Of a stretch of 64,000 nt of DNA, positions 34,226-47,196 are shown piece by piece. Within the stretch, counting starts at the first letter, position 1. The number at the start of each line of letters is the position of its first letter. The stretch comes from Ophiodon elongatus (taxonomy: Eukaryota > Chordata > Actinopteri > Perciformes > Hexagrammidae), in contig JACSYO010001640.1 in NCBI GenBank assembly GCA_016806645.1, forward strand, positions 1,515,001-1,579,000, read 5' to 3'. A program made the position numbers and the translations under genes. The notes below the pieces were generated by a model. The model worked only from the letters and a program-made list of their open reading frames with translations. It was not told where the DNA came from and did no database searches.

Positions 34226-37200
34226 CTGCCTCTGCCCTTCTCACGATTTTATCATGTTTGAGCATCAACGCTTGATTTATCTTTGACCAGAGGAACTCAT
34301 GAGCTGCTGGCTGCAGGTGTTCTCTCTCACGGCACTCACTGTGTATTCATTCATTAATTTTGCTCTGATTTTCACTTGTCAACTAATAGAGATAGATGTT
34401 GTCTATTGTGGTGTCACCACAGGTCGCATTACTCACCAAAGCTGAGAAATTAATTTTCAGGTTACGCTGCAATGAACAAAACACGCTTTTATACGCTGTT
34501 ATTATACAACAATAAACTAATACTTATCGTGACATCCCATTCATTACACAGCTTCAAACTACAATACAGGCATTTTCCATGAGACATGACTGGATTTAAT
34601 ACTTTATCCGAGCTTTCATGTAAAAGTGCCAAACATTGGCACTCAGTAACATCATCATGTAACATCATCATCATGCATTTCGGAGAAGTAAGAGAAACAT
34701 GAACTTGGACGTTGTCGCTCTACCTCATGACTGACGAGTAGGCAGCTGTAGACCAGGTTTGTGTCTGCGGAGGGCTGCAGATGATTTTCCAGTCATTTAT
34801 ATCTTCCAACTCAGTGAGCTTTAGGTCTTGTACTCTGCGTTTGCATAAGAATAGAATCAGGTCCTGTGAACTTCCCCAACCTATTGACCCAACTCCCCAG
34901 ACATGAATAGCTCTGCTATGAGGCTCCCCAGCCTCTCAAACAGGCTTTAACCATGCCTTAAGTCCCAATCATGGTAATTTAATATATCTTAAGCCCCTGG
35001 CTGTTTTGCTGGAGCCCCTCTACAGTTTGTTTTAGGCATTCTCTGCTTCTCACCTCATCAGCACTACTCCTTATTTGGCAAATTTAAGGGGCTGCTGTGG
35101 CCCTACAAGTTCCTTTTCAGCAGCTAAATAAGCCCAGATTCCATATAATTAGAAAAGGTTTTTACTTATTAATATTCAGTCTTTTGATTTAGAAGACAGA
35201 AAAAAATCATAAGAAGGATATACAGCTGAAGAACAACATGATGAGTTTCAAATGCATCAGTGGCTGACAAGTAGCAGCTTTTCGTACACCTAGCTGGAGA
35301 CTGTCATGAGTGAATCTATAGTAACAAAACAATTTCTGCATATCATATAGAGAAAAAAACATTGAAAACCAGTTGACGATTTTTACACCTCTAATGGCGC
35401 CTGTGCCATAATATTGGCAACCTGGCAGCTATAGACTAACAGAGAGTTTAAGAGTTTGTGCTGAAAAATACGATATGTGTATAGTGAAACGTACTAAAAT
35501 GAACCTGGAATCCTTACACGCCTCCACTGATGACAGCTGCTAGAAAGTGTCTCTTATTTCTTTCCTCCTCTACCTCTCTTTACATTTTGAGGGAGTACAT
35601 CATGTCAGCCAATCTCTCTTTTCCACATATAGAAGCACCTGTGCCGAGTTATTAAAGGAGGTATCCCAGACTTCCCAAATGCACAGGAGCTGCATACAAT
35701 ATATATATATACATGGATACAATATAACAAGATTTAGTCAAACGGTGACTATTTACAGGTTTGCGGGTGTTATAATGTTTTCTTGTTGCAAATCCATCCA
35801 GGTCAAAATTTGGCACGCACAAAACTAACCTCTACTAGAAAGGTTAGCCATGCAGACATATCCGTGTGGTGTCAGGAGTGCAGAAAGGTCAACACCTTTA
35901 GAATCATGCAACAGGAATGCAACAAATCCACCTATGCCCCTTAATTATTATGACACTGCTTGGTTATCTGTACCACGATACACTCTAAGCTTGATAGTAG
36001 TATGATAATTAAAAAACTTGTTTTACATCCTCAAAAACAATGAACATCTTCATGAGGTTACAGTGTTTGTATCCTGTCCAATAACGAACGCAAGAACGCA
36101 GCTCAATATATTTTTTAATACTGGAATTCAGAGATTTTACATACAAATGGATATTCCCTTCTGTTCACTGGCTGATTGACACAAGTTTCTATCAGTGACA
36201 ACTTGATATATTTTTAACGACAAAACCAAATGCATGTCAGGGCTTGTAACATAACAACACAAGAGCCACATGCGTGCTAATTGGTTTGCCAATTAAAATG
36301 CCATTTGACTGACTCATCATTTACTGAACTACACGATAAAAGTGATTGTCAAAGAATGTAAGTGAGCTCTTGATACTTACTAAAGCTTAATAATATAATG
36401 ACATTTTAAAAGAAAAGTAATTAAACATAAAAGTAATTGAACAGTAGCAAGGTGCTGCCTTGTCTTGCATGACTTCACTGTTAAAGATGGCTATTCATTC
36501 TAAAGACAGTCAGTGTGCCTTGTACATATTTAAGTAAACTATATAGTGTTTCTCCAAACCAGAAGGATGGATCTGAAGATATAAATAACACTTTTTCTCT
36601 GTTATTAGCCCAAAACATGAGCTTTTTGGATATATTTTAAATCAAAGGTCATTATGTTTTGCTATTTTCATAATGATTAACTTTTCTTTCAGCTCAAGAA
36701 ACATGCAATTACGCCAAAAGGTTAATTTCATGTTCATACATTATTAATCCATAAGACGTGTTCTTGAATTATTTGTAACTGTTCTAATTTAAAATGAGAG
36801 TCAATTTAATTAATTGGACATACAGGAGTTATAGGTGTGAGTTTTTGTATGTGTGTTTGTCCTTAGTAAAATATATATGTTTCTTTATTTTATTATATTT
36901 TGAAGATTTAATGTACGTACTGAGTCAAATGTGTAGTGAATGTATCATTCAAATTAGGCCAATTGTATTGGACAATATTTTTTCTAGGAGGTTGTTGAAC
37001 TCATAGTACAAGGAAAAATGATATGAGACTGAAGATTATCTTTCTTAATAAGTTACTTGAATCCGAGGTTTTATATTCTGCTCGTGAAAAAGCCCAGGAC
37101 ACAAAAAAAACAGTGAACTCAATTTGTAGTCAGAGTCACAGTGTCTAACAGTGGAGTCCATTCAGCAGCATGAATGAGATGAAGCTGGATTTGTGACGAG

Positions 37201-37369
37201 TAGAAGAGGAAGAGAGAGCTCTTACTCCCACTGACTGTAAATATATACTTTAGTACAAACCACCGATGTGGCCGGTTACCTCCGAGCAAAGCATCTCCGG
37301 AGAAGTTGTGGTGATATCTTACTGAGAGGCTCCACCATGTGAGAGTCTAAATGTTTTGTGGGGTGATAT
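34226..37369. other. Gene desert, middle part
   Basis: No gene or RNA recognised. The segment 34850-35140 is less AT-rich than its flanks and has no repeat character, so it may be regulatory. A short (AT)n run lies near 35697. Confidence 0.5.
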
Positions 37370-37475
37370 CCTCTGCTGCATTGTGATGATTGCGAATGAC
37401 AAATTGTATTTCGATGCTTTGGCAACATTGTTCTTGAAACCGTCATGCCAATAAAGCCCCTTTGAAATGAATTTG
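37370..37475 (+). mobile_element. Probable 3' tail of a LINE
   Basis: The stretch includes gcgaatgacaaattgtattt, then ggcaacattgttctt and the ending atgccaataaagcccctttg followed by a GAA/AATG tail. An internal AATAAA followed by a TGAATTGAAT-like tail is typical of fish LINE 3' ends. Only the tail is present. Confidence 0.4.
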
Positions 37476-38867
37476 AATAGAAAATATTATGACAATCTGT
37501 TTTATAATATAAAAACAAATTATTCGCCTGTTACAATTAGTTTGAAAATATTTCACATTTATTGTCACTTCAGTCACTGATGAGTTTACAGAAGCAAGTT
37601 ACCCAATTTCCTCATGTTTAAAGATCTGTTTTGAAAGATTGTGGGCAGGTTGGCGCTTCTGTGGAGCTGTTCACTGATGAACCGCATGGCAGAGTGGTGT
37701 GAATAGGAGAGACACACTCATTGTATCTTCGAACGGACAGCAAGAATAACTAGAGTAAATAAAATTTAAATAAATTGTCTGTAAAGAAATGTGTATGACA
37801 GAATAAATGACCAGCCTATGTCATTGTGGCACCACCTGCTGGAAACTTCAAGGTCTTTCCTTGATTCCTTCTCACCTTCATTTACCTCCTGACGCATGCA
37901 GACCCAAACACACTCGTACATGCAAAGGTCACCGACTCCATATGTTAAAGATTTGTTTGCTTCTCTGAGATTGAAGTCACAGAAAGAAATGTTTGTGAAG
38001 GATCTTGTGATGTTTCTATATTAACGCACGACTTTATTTCTCAAACCAAAGTGATAGCAGGAAAGTCACTTTTTGCTTGTTTGGAGACACAAGAGAAATA
38101 TGGATAGATTATGTATTATGAATTAATATATAAGATGATCAAAAATAAAGATTCTAAAGATTGCCAGGGATTTATCTTTCAGAGAAATTAATGCTTAGCA
38201 CTGTGACTCAAATATAAAAATAAGATACGAAAGTGAAAAACTAATAGTTTTGCGAGCTAGTTTTGTAAAATGTGAAAGTATTGTCAGAACCTTTTTGAAA
38301 ACATAGTAATGCATCATAAGGAGCTCATGCAAACAGCAAACTACACATATAGGTAAGCACTTTTAAACCTCCGCCTCATTTCTTCAATGCAGTGCATTGT
38401 TTCGGCTCACTGGAATGGCTGATGAGCTTGAAAGATGGGGCACACATGGATATTTTTCCCAAAGACATGGGACTGGTCCTGACACAAAGGCCTCATCAAA
38501 GTTTGGGACACAAAAACCTTCCAGCTCTGCAGATACATAAACCCATGAGAGGAGAAATGTGTACAAGACAACAAAGCCCACATTTGTTTCTCTTCTCTTC
38601 ACATCCCAATCAAAGCCTCTAATTAACACGGTTTCTTTTCAGATAGTGAAGATCAAATAGTAGCAATTATCTGTGCAAACTTTGATGAGGTGGAATGCCA
38701 TGCATTCATGGCGGCACATTCGATAACAATCTCAGTCCACCGCCTGGTTCACTGCACAACCAGAGCTTAGTGAGGCCCACGCCACAAAAAAACTAATGAT
38801 CTCTAATGAAGGTCCATACAATGATCCATGCCGTGCCAAAAAATTGCAGGACACAGAGCTGACACAA

Positions 38868-38949
<82 letters not shown>

Positions 38950-39261
38950 TAATGATACAACATAATGATAGTCTTTGGATTCAGCAATCACTTTAAGTTT
39001 TGTAAATTCGCTATAGGTGAGAATAAAGCTTGAACTCTATACAGCAGGTAAAGTTTGGAGAGTTGTGTTTCACACTTGAAATGCAGAGTTCTCTGCTCCC
39101 TTCTTAACAACCAAGCCACGTCTCTGCTGTGATCCAGCCAAACCAGAAAAAAGCCTCTCAGATGGGATGTTCATGTCTGTGCTTTAAATTCCTGTTTTAA
39201 ACACATACAATTGACGTTCTCAGCCATGCTATGGTTACAGGAATGGTAATGTCATCAGTCG
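37476..39261. other. Gene desert with a long CA microsatellite
   Basis: Apart from the (CA)38 run at 38871-38946, nothing was recognised here. Confidence 0.5.
38871..38946. repeat. (CA)38 microsatellite
   Basis: An uninterrupted CA run of 76 bp. Confidence 0.99.
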
Positions 39262-39640
39262 GTCCACCTCTTTGATCCAGGCTGTGACGTATCGCATCAA
39301 ATAAGGATTGCCATGAAATTTGGAACAGAAATTAATCGTTCCCAGTGAATGAAACCTACTGACTTTGGGGATCCCCTGACTTTTCCTCTAGCACCACCAT
39401 GAAGTAAACATTTGTGGCTTTGTGTTGACAACTTTAGAAGGATTTTCCATTACAAATTCACTCCCCCAGGATGAATTTTAAAAACTGTGATCCCAACTTT
39501 TCATCTACCATCATCAGCTGTTTCTCTTGTGTTTATTACTAATTAGTAAGATGCTAAACATGGTAAACATTAAACCCACTGAACATCAGCATGTTAGTAT
39601 TGTCACTGTCAGCATGTTAACATGGTGACATTAGCATTTT
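39262..39640 (+). repeat. Dispersed percomorph repeat
   Basis: Recognisable words in order are attgccatgaaatttggaac, gactttggggatcccctgac, ttttcctctagcaccaccat, aacttttcatctaccatcat, taaacatggtaaacattaaa, and catcagcatgttagtattgt. From memory this is a repeat very common in spiny-rayed fishes. It has no coding capacity here and its origin is unknown to me. Confidence 0.75.
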
Positions 39641-40300
39641 ACGGATATGTGCAAAGTAGGCACTAGCAAGAGCAGTTAAGGATTTGATCACCTTTGATGC
39701 AAATGTTGAAACAGGAGATAAACCCAGAAGGGACTAATTGGACTACCTCAATGGAAGATACCACTGCAAGATTGATGCTAACAGTTTTTCCTAATTTGCT
39801 AATCGCATGCACAAAAAAATCCAACACAACACAACAATTGTGGTTTAACCCAATGGCTCTACCGTTGCAGTTAAACCTAAATCCTAAATGTCAGATTTTA
39901 TGAGGGCCTGAAAATTTAGGAGTTTGTTCTTGACACAAAGTTTACACACATGCTAGATCCCACAGCTACACTTGTGCACACACGTACACGGACACACAAA
40001 CGGAGTTGATAAAAAAAGGATCCCTGTGCTTGTGCGGCTGGGAGGGAAAGGCTGCATTTCATCAGGAGAGCACACAATCACAGGGCCACAGTGTGTCTCT
40101 GTAGCTAGGCAGGGCAATGTGTGCACATCAGGTTTTGTGAGGCTCTGACAAGATGCGACAGCCCAGCTCTCACTCAAAGATCCCCAAATTTGGTCCATTT
40201 TTCTGCCTTTTCCATTTACAATGCTTCAGTGGAGATTTCTTTATTTCAGAATGGACAATGGTCTCTTTCTTTCTCTTTCCCTACATCTCCCTCTCTCTCT

Positions 40301-40302
40301 CA

Positions 40303-40336
<34 letters not shown>
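40301..40336. repeat. (CA)n microsatellite
   Basis: A 36-bp CA run with a single T interruption, preceded by a CT run. It can pair with the GT run at 40432-40467. Confidence 0.98.
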
Positions 40337-40429
40337 TAAAGCTTCGCTGGCATACACATGCACACTTGCTTGCTGTCATGCTCATTTTGATGGTAATTAA
40401 TGACATCACCACTGCGTGCGGGTGCATGG

Positions 40430-40431
<2 letters not shown>

Positions 40432-40467
<36 letters not shown>
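40432..40467. repeat. (GT)n microsatellite
   Basis: A 36-bp GT run lying 95 bp from the CA run of equal length. A G-rich stretch (ggggttgggggggtgggg) follows. Confidence 0.98.
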
Positions 40468-40472
<5 letters not shown>

Positions 40473-43400
40473 GGGTTGGGGGGGTGGGGCGTTTGTTTGT
40501 TGAGAAAACCGTGGGAACAGGGAGCTCTCCAGGGTAGCGAGTCAGGGCCTCCAACAATACATATGCTGTTGCTTTTCACCCAAACACCCTCCCTTCCCAA
40601 GAGAATCATTCCTCTCCCCTCCTCTCCTGTCCCCCTCTTTCCCTCCTTTTTTTCCACGATTTTACCTCCTTCGTTTGCACTTGTCGCAATGTGGAGTGTG
40701 AGAGATTACTGCCCCCTCTCTGTCAGTGTGTCTCATCAGCTTTAACTTGTAACTGATGGTCTCTGTTAAAGAGACAGTATATTACCTGCAAGGCTTTTGT
40801 TTTGCTCTTGAAGTACGTATATTTGCATCTGGCATACAGTCGGCATGCATGATGAGTCTGGTGCAGAGATGATTTTGTGCAGCTACAGTCTAAATCATAG
40901 CCACATGGAGGAGGAGAATAAAGTATAAAGTCCACTTACATTACTGTTAAGAGCTGTTTTTTCCTGTACTTACAATTCCAAAGTCAGTAATTCTGCTTTG
41001 CAGAAATGATAGATACTGGCAGCCTTCCACTTTGCACAATGATTTGTGGGTGGGATGTTTATATTTATGTCACTTTGTCCCTTTGTAGCCTAAATTCCTA
41101 AAAAAAAAGAAGATTGACGAGGCCAAGTGTTCACTCAGTTTCAAATACAGTGAAGGGAACAGAAGAAAAAACACAGTCTTAGACAGAGCAAGAATAGCAG
41201 TTATATTAAGCCTCAATTTAGCCGAGCATACTGGTTTTGACCTCACAAAGTCTTCAACTGAGCCGAACCTTACTTTTCTTTTGTTGTTTTTTTTACCCCC
41301 ATATTTTTTTGTTCGAGACAAATATAACACTAGTTTTACTTGGATGTGATATTGCTCCCTCCACACTCCCCCTATATGATACCGTTACTCACCTCACTTT
41401 ATTGTCCATTTTACACGCCCCTCCCTCAGTACCACTGAAGCAGTTATACGACTACATGTGGGCTGAAAATTGGTTACAAAAACTGATTAAAAAAAAACTG
41501 AAAATTGATGTACAAACATTACCCATTTAGTTGTGTGTATTAAAAGTGTGTTTGCACGTGCATCTCTGTGTTTGTTATGCAATCCACAATATAATTTCAA
41601 GTGTGTGACTATGGGTCTTATTAAACCAAAAAGAGATACAAAGGAGTGCATGTGTTTCTGAGGCATGTTTAAGTGATACGACTGAACGGACCCAAACAAG
41701 TGTATTCATTTAGAGTACCTTCGAAATTCCTGACAATTCTTTTCTTTTATCCATATGACTCAAAACCATCTCTTTACTGTGATTAGCCTCTCTAAAACAC
41801 CATAACGTGTTTTAAGGTGCATCAGGGTACTGGTATGATGTCCCTCTCTTGCTTGTGTGAAAACCCTGGCACTCAAGTTAGCAGACGTATATAATTCCAA
41901 ACTGTGCTTAATATTTACCTCTTTCCAGAAGCATTTGTCTCACTATGCTGAGCCAAAACAGTAGACTGAACTTTAGTACTAACAAATGTTGACTGAACAA
42001 GAAAACAAAAACACATAGACAAAAAAGACAAAAGCATTGTCTCATTGTCTTGAGATGTGTGAGGGTGGAATTCAACTTCACTTTCTACCAGAAAAGGTGA
42101 AAATGAAAATGTAATGTAACCAATAATGAACTCTCCCCAGGATGAGGGAACTTCTTTGAGATCCAAAACAAACACACTTCCAGCTATTCTTCATGTGAAT
42201 TGTTATGCAAAGAAATGTTATAGTCCTGTTTAATTTAATGAAAATATTGTCAATAAGCAATGAACAAGCGAAAAAATATTGTTGCGGTAGGATTTATATT
42301 TATATTAGAATAATCAAATACTATCTCTTACGCACTAATCAGGGCTCGGGGGCAGGTGGAGCTCCTAATTAGCTCAACCATTCAGTTTAGATTCCTCGCA
42401 CATGTTTTAAAGCAGCTCTGATTTCTACTTCTTTCAATCTACGCAGGGAACTAGTGGCCTTTGTGGCCAAATCAAAGCACTCCCCAGCTATGAATAGTGA
42501 TTTTTCTGGTTCTCCTCCTCACCAGTGCTGTCAGAGAGGCTATCCCCCCTGAGACTTTCCCCTTTGACCTCAATAAATGGACTCTTGTCAACTGAATAAA
42601 AAAGCGGTGATTGGCCTGTAGTGATGCCTGTTGTTCCGGCAATGGACGTTTGATGAGTAATCACAATAACAGAATCCTACGGGGAGATTGGTGGAGCTCA
42701 GCACTCAGTGGGATGTCTGGTGATATGACGTTGGCATTACAAGCTCTGAACAGTGATGAGGTTAATTCTATGAAGGGGTTTCTCTTTAAACAATTTATTA
42801 CATCACCAACAAATGTAATCTTGTGTGTTTTCTTTTCCAAATGAGAAAACAAAATTAAATAGTCTGGAAGAAAGCATGGAGATGTGACTAACGGTAGTCA
42901 ATGTCATGTGGCAATTAGGTGTTGTGGACCTCTAGAAGGGCAAGAGCTTTTCAGGAGTGGCTGATGAGTTTTTTTTAGACCACAAGAGCCCCTGATATCT
43001 TGCTGAGTGGCCCGGTGAGACCGCTTGGTGAGGACAGTGAGAAAATGTAGGTTGTTACGTCCATCTAAAAGCCCAGATGGACTCTGCAGCCTGCTCCAAT
43101 CAGCTCACAAAGGTGATATAATTGCCAGGGCAGGATGGGACAAGACCACCGCCTTTGGAGTTCTTCAGTCTCCTCCTTTTCCCATTGCACCTATTCTCTC
43201 CCACTCTATACTCACTGATTATACTCCCCTCCCTCATTGTCCCATTATCCCCCTCCAACAACAGGCCAATTTGTCCCTCCAGCTTGGCTCCCGCCTCCCC
43301 TCCTGCTGCGTTATTTAGCCCCTCTTCTGCACTTCAATGGCAGGTACTGATTAGAGAACTTCCACGACCTCTTCGCTATTCCTCAAAAATCCCTCCTCCC

Positions 43401-44055
43401 TTCCCCAGCAACCTTTAATCTGATTACAGGCTTTCTGCAGCTTTTCAAAGGAGGCCAGTCCCAGGAGGACAATGGCAGACCAAGTGGTTTCACAAACACG
43501 CTCCCCAGGGTCATATGATTCACAAGAGGAGCTACGTCCACTCTCCTCGGCATCAGATCGCTGCAAGGCCTGTCTGCACAATGATTTAAGAGAAACATCT
43601 CTGTTACAGTGGATCCATCTTTCACCTATTGGACCCTGGCATCAAAAATCACAGCAAACTTCTGCAGTGTCTGAAAACACTGGATTTGAGTCAAGATCCA
43701 AAAGGATATTTTATAGAGGATTAATAACTGGAGCAAACGGATTGATTTGTAGCTATTGACAGTTGAAAAAAACATTTTGACACCACTGCGTCTTCATCAC
43801 AGTCAAATTCTGATTATTTTGGTGTTTGGGTGAAAAGATTTTGACTCTGATGAAGGTACAGCTGTGTTCAAATGTTCATTGTTTGCTACATTAAATGCCG
43901 CAAATCAGTGTGCTCCAGTCCTGTTTTCCCACTGAAGTTTGCTGAGAAGCATCTGATTCATTTTCACATTGCTGGAGGATACCATGTACTTTATAGTATA
44001 TGTTTCACAGGTTCATGCTGTACTTTCTCTTTGTTTTAAATTCCCATCAGGGTAA
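40468..44055. other. Gene desert, right part
   Basis: No gene recognised. The segment 42320-42620 is a higher-complexity island with a TAATTA core at 42366-42371. The segment 43020-43480 is pyrimidine-rich with CTCCC words and has no convincing exon. Confidence 0.5.
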
Positions 44056-44059
44056 AAAG

Positions 44060-44250
44060 AAAGTTAATAGTTAATTGTTCGTTAGTTAATAGTCAGCTAA
44101 ATTTATAATAATAGTCGCTGATAATTACTTAGTTGATAGTCAGGTAATATAATTAGTTAATTAATAGATAGTTAGTTAATAGTTAATTAATGTTTAATAG
44201 TTAGTTAGTTAGTTAGTTAATAGATAATAAATAGGTAATAGTTAGTAACA
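44060..44250. repeat. (GTTA)-type low-complexity tract
   Basis: Imperfect repeats of TAGTTAAT and GTTA words, including a run of four TTAG units near 44203-44218. Confidence 0.9.
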
Positions 44251-45559
44251 CTTGTCAGTGAAGGTACAGGTTGGCACAGCCTTGTCTCCTAAAAATTATC
44301 CATGTTGTTGTTTTGCTAACAGAAGTGACACGAGAGGGTGGCGTTAAGTACAACCGAATGGTGAATCGGACATTTCATGAACTGAAAACACACTGTGAAC
44401 GGGTTAAAGTTGTAAGACGAAAACACGGACAAAGTTGTGGTAGCGATGTGTCAATCACAAAATAGCCACGCAAAGTAAAAACTACAATAGAATTGGAGTC
44501 GCCCCCTGCTGGCTATTTGAGTTTAAGGCACTTCCACGTTGGTTTCACTTTTCAGACCCCGATGTTGCCGCCTGGTATGACACCATGTAAATGCTGTGTG
44601 TGTCATTGTACTACAACAACACAGACTCTAAGGTATTTGACCCCAGCAGAGTTTTAATAGATAACCCCTCAGTTAACTTATTTAACCCCATCAGGCCTTT
44701 TTAGAGACCTCTTCAGTCAATAAAGCTTCTACCACCAGCCAACCTGACAAGACAAGCACAAAGCACATGTCCACCCAGTATATTTAGAGTTCATTAATGT
44801 CACAGTGAATGGTCAGGAAATGACCCTATTGACTGGTGTGTCCAGGCTTCATTACCATCAGAATAAAGGGAGCAGGAGGACCAGAGCCCTGGAGGCAACA
44901 AGCAAGGGTGTATCCTGCCTTAGGCCAATGTCAGCTGGGATCGCCCCCCCCCACCCCCCCCGGTTCGGATAATGGAATAGAAAGGGGAAAATTACATTGA
45001 AATCACATTATTTGGACTTCATGAAAAATCCATAAAAAGATAAATCTTCTGTGGTCACTTTGTTGTAAAATGTATCACGATGTACATGAACATGTACATA
45101 TTTAAGGCTAACCCCCATCACTGCTCTTCCCATCAATTTAACCGGCATCCCATTTGTTTACACTTTTGAATGATCCCTCCCTGTCTAAAGTGTGTTTCGG
45201 CATAATCCTGTGGTATTGTTGTTTAGAAACTGAGAATAGTATGTCCTACTTGTCCTTTTGCATTACAGATGATTCAAGCAGGAGAGGGGAGGACCTGTTG
45301 AGGAAAGCAGAGAGGTTGAGACTTCAGAAACCAAAAAAGAACAAAACCCAAAGAATATCCTCTCACCAGCTTTGGACTACAGAGAACATCCTTTCAGGGA
45401 AAATGGTTTGAGTCATTTCAGTGGCTACAGAGAACTCTGTTTGCAAAATTTCTGCATTGTGTTTCTCGTGCAGGCTCTTTAAAGAGAGGAAAGAGAGACA
45501 GACCAACGGACACAACAGCAAATGATGGACAGAGAAAGACGTGAGACAGACAGCAGCCC
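44251..45559. other. Gene desert segment with one weak exon-like piece
   Basis: Nothing certain. A piece at about 45270-45408 follows a plausible acceptor (ttgcattacag) and is open for 46 codons, rich in Lys, Arg and Ser. It ends at a poor donor and has no recognisable family. A C-rich tract lies at 44945-44960. Confidence 0.35.
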
Positions 45560-45725
45560 AAGGTTTCTACCCGTTAAAAGGGAGGTTTTTCTTGCCACTG
45601 TTGCCCTCTGCTTGCTCATGAGGGAATGCTGGGTTTCTATTACTCTTAGATTATGGTCTAAACCTGCTCTGAATTAAATGTCTCTAGATAACTTTTATTA
45701 TGATGTAACACTAAATTGAATTGGT
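45560..45725 (+). repeat. Dispersed teleost repeat with AATTGAATTG-type tail
   Basis: Words include aggtttctacccgttaaaag, ttttcttgccactgttgccc, gcttgctcatgagggaatgc, tatggtctaaacctgctctg and ctagataacttttattatga, ending in aaattgaattgg. From memory this is one of the most frequent fish repeats. No coding capacity. Confidence 0.8.
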
Positions 45726-47196
45726 TAGCACTTGTCATTCAGCAAGAGTACGGTTTGCAGGTGTGAATGTATTTGTGAATTAAAAGTATGTTCAGTTTTA
45801 TTCAACTTGCTGTAAGTGAACGAGTAAATTCAAACTATATTTTACTGTTGAAAAACTGTGTTATTAAGGTTGGAATCAAGGCTGGTTTACCAACAGGCCT
45901 CAGACCCTCAGGGAGCCCAAAGCAAAGATTCATCATATGTCAATTAGTTTGTGGTAATTTCATCAATTCGACATTTTACTAAACATTTTAGTCAATACAG
46001 TTTAAACTAATGTTTACAAGCACATTGACAATGGGAGAGGAGATAGGGTTGCATAAAATGAAACTGACCAACAATCCCAGAATGTGTCAAGGAGATATTG
46101 TGGGACACTGAGAGGACTGCGCAAACTAAATTTCCTGGATTTAATGCTTTTTTTTAGGCAGACGAGAGGCTACTGATGAAGTATCAGTATTATAAGTACT
46201 GTAGTAATTTAACTATGACAGTATTGCATTTTAATCATGGTGCTGAGCAAAAAAAAAGCGAATGTGAAGACAAGGATATAAGGTTATTGTTTAATTTCAG
46301 TTACATGTGATTTATGAATGTGTACTTATATTATTAAGACAACAAGCAGATCGTCACATACAATCACATACAGTGTATTGGAGGTAGCCTAACATTCAAC
46401 CCTACAGCAAACAAATCGCTGGAAATTGCATCATAGTTACAGTAGTTATTAAAAACCACCTTCCACCTTCAGAACAAGCAAGTTATGACAATAATACACA
46501 AGATTAAACCATATGTACACACAGCTTACAAAAACCTATACATCATTTTAAAGAAGTAACTACAAAATACAACTCAAAAATGGTCTAATTTGGCAAACAA
46601 CAAATACTTTTGATTATTCACTTGACACCATTTATATACCGTGAGTCAAGAGAGTCTTCATTATTGAGAAATAAAATGGCAAACATTATGAATGACAATA
46701 TTCATCAATTTTAAAAGGCACAACATAAGAGCCTAAGAGCTTTCTCTGGTTATTAAAGAAACAGATGTTTAACAACTGATGTACAAATGTTTCCCAGTTC
46801 TTCTGTACATTGTAATTAGCTTACACAGCATTAACTAAGTGTCTTTGACATCCCATGTGCTGCTTGGATTCAGAACCTGATATCTTACAGTCATTAAGCA
46901 GCTGTAAATCATATGAAGTTTCATCCAAAATGAAAGAGAAAGTAAATGTAGTTAAAAATGTCCTCTAAAATAAAAACAGTTTTAATTGTGAATCATTTTA
47001 CCATTCATGAGACATTTGATTATCACCATCATATCCTTAAGCTTTCAATTATTCACAGATCTGTCAGGTGTAAAAGGTGCGAGATAAGAGTAGCACAAGA
47101 GTTCCTTTCTTTGTAGAACTGCACATGTTTTAAGGAGGCTCCAGTCATTTCACATCTGTAGCAAGTTCAAAGTGATATGAGCGGGGCTTGGAGTTT
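45726..47196. other. Region 3' of rhcg, including its likely 3' UTR
   Basis: On the - strand, the sequence directly below 47197 should be the rhcg 3' UTR. ATTAAA signals on that strand lie at 46981-46986 and 46290-46295, and I cannot tell which is used. No other gene was seen. Confidence 0.4.

Noticed and set aside
38732..38996. Open frames of alternating Cys-Val or His-Thr residues
   Set aside because: They are translations of CA/GT microsatellites. The same applies to frames over 31587-32000 and 40121-40745.
43025..43760. Several overlapping frames of 76-98 codons on both strands
   Set aside because: They have no recognisable motifs or supporting splice sites, and sit in pyrimidine-rich sequence that lacks stop codons by composition.
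44945..44960. C-rich tract as a possible structured element
   Set aside because: A single short homopolymer-like run, common at random in fish intergenic DNA.
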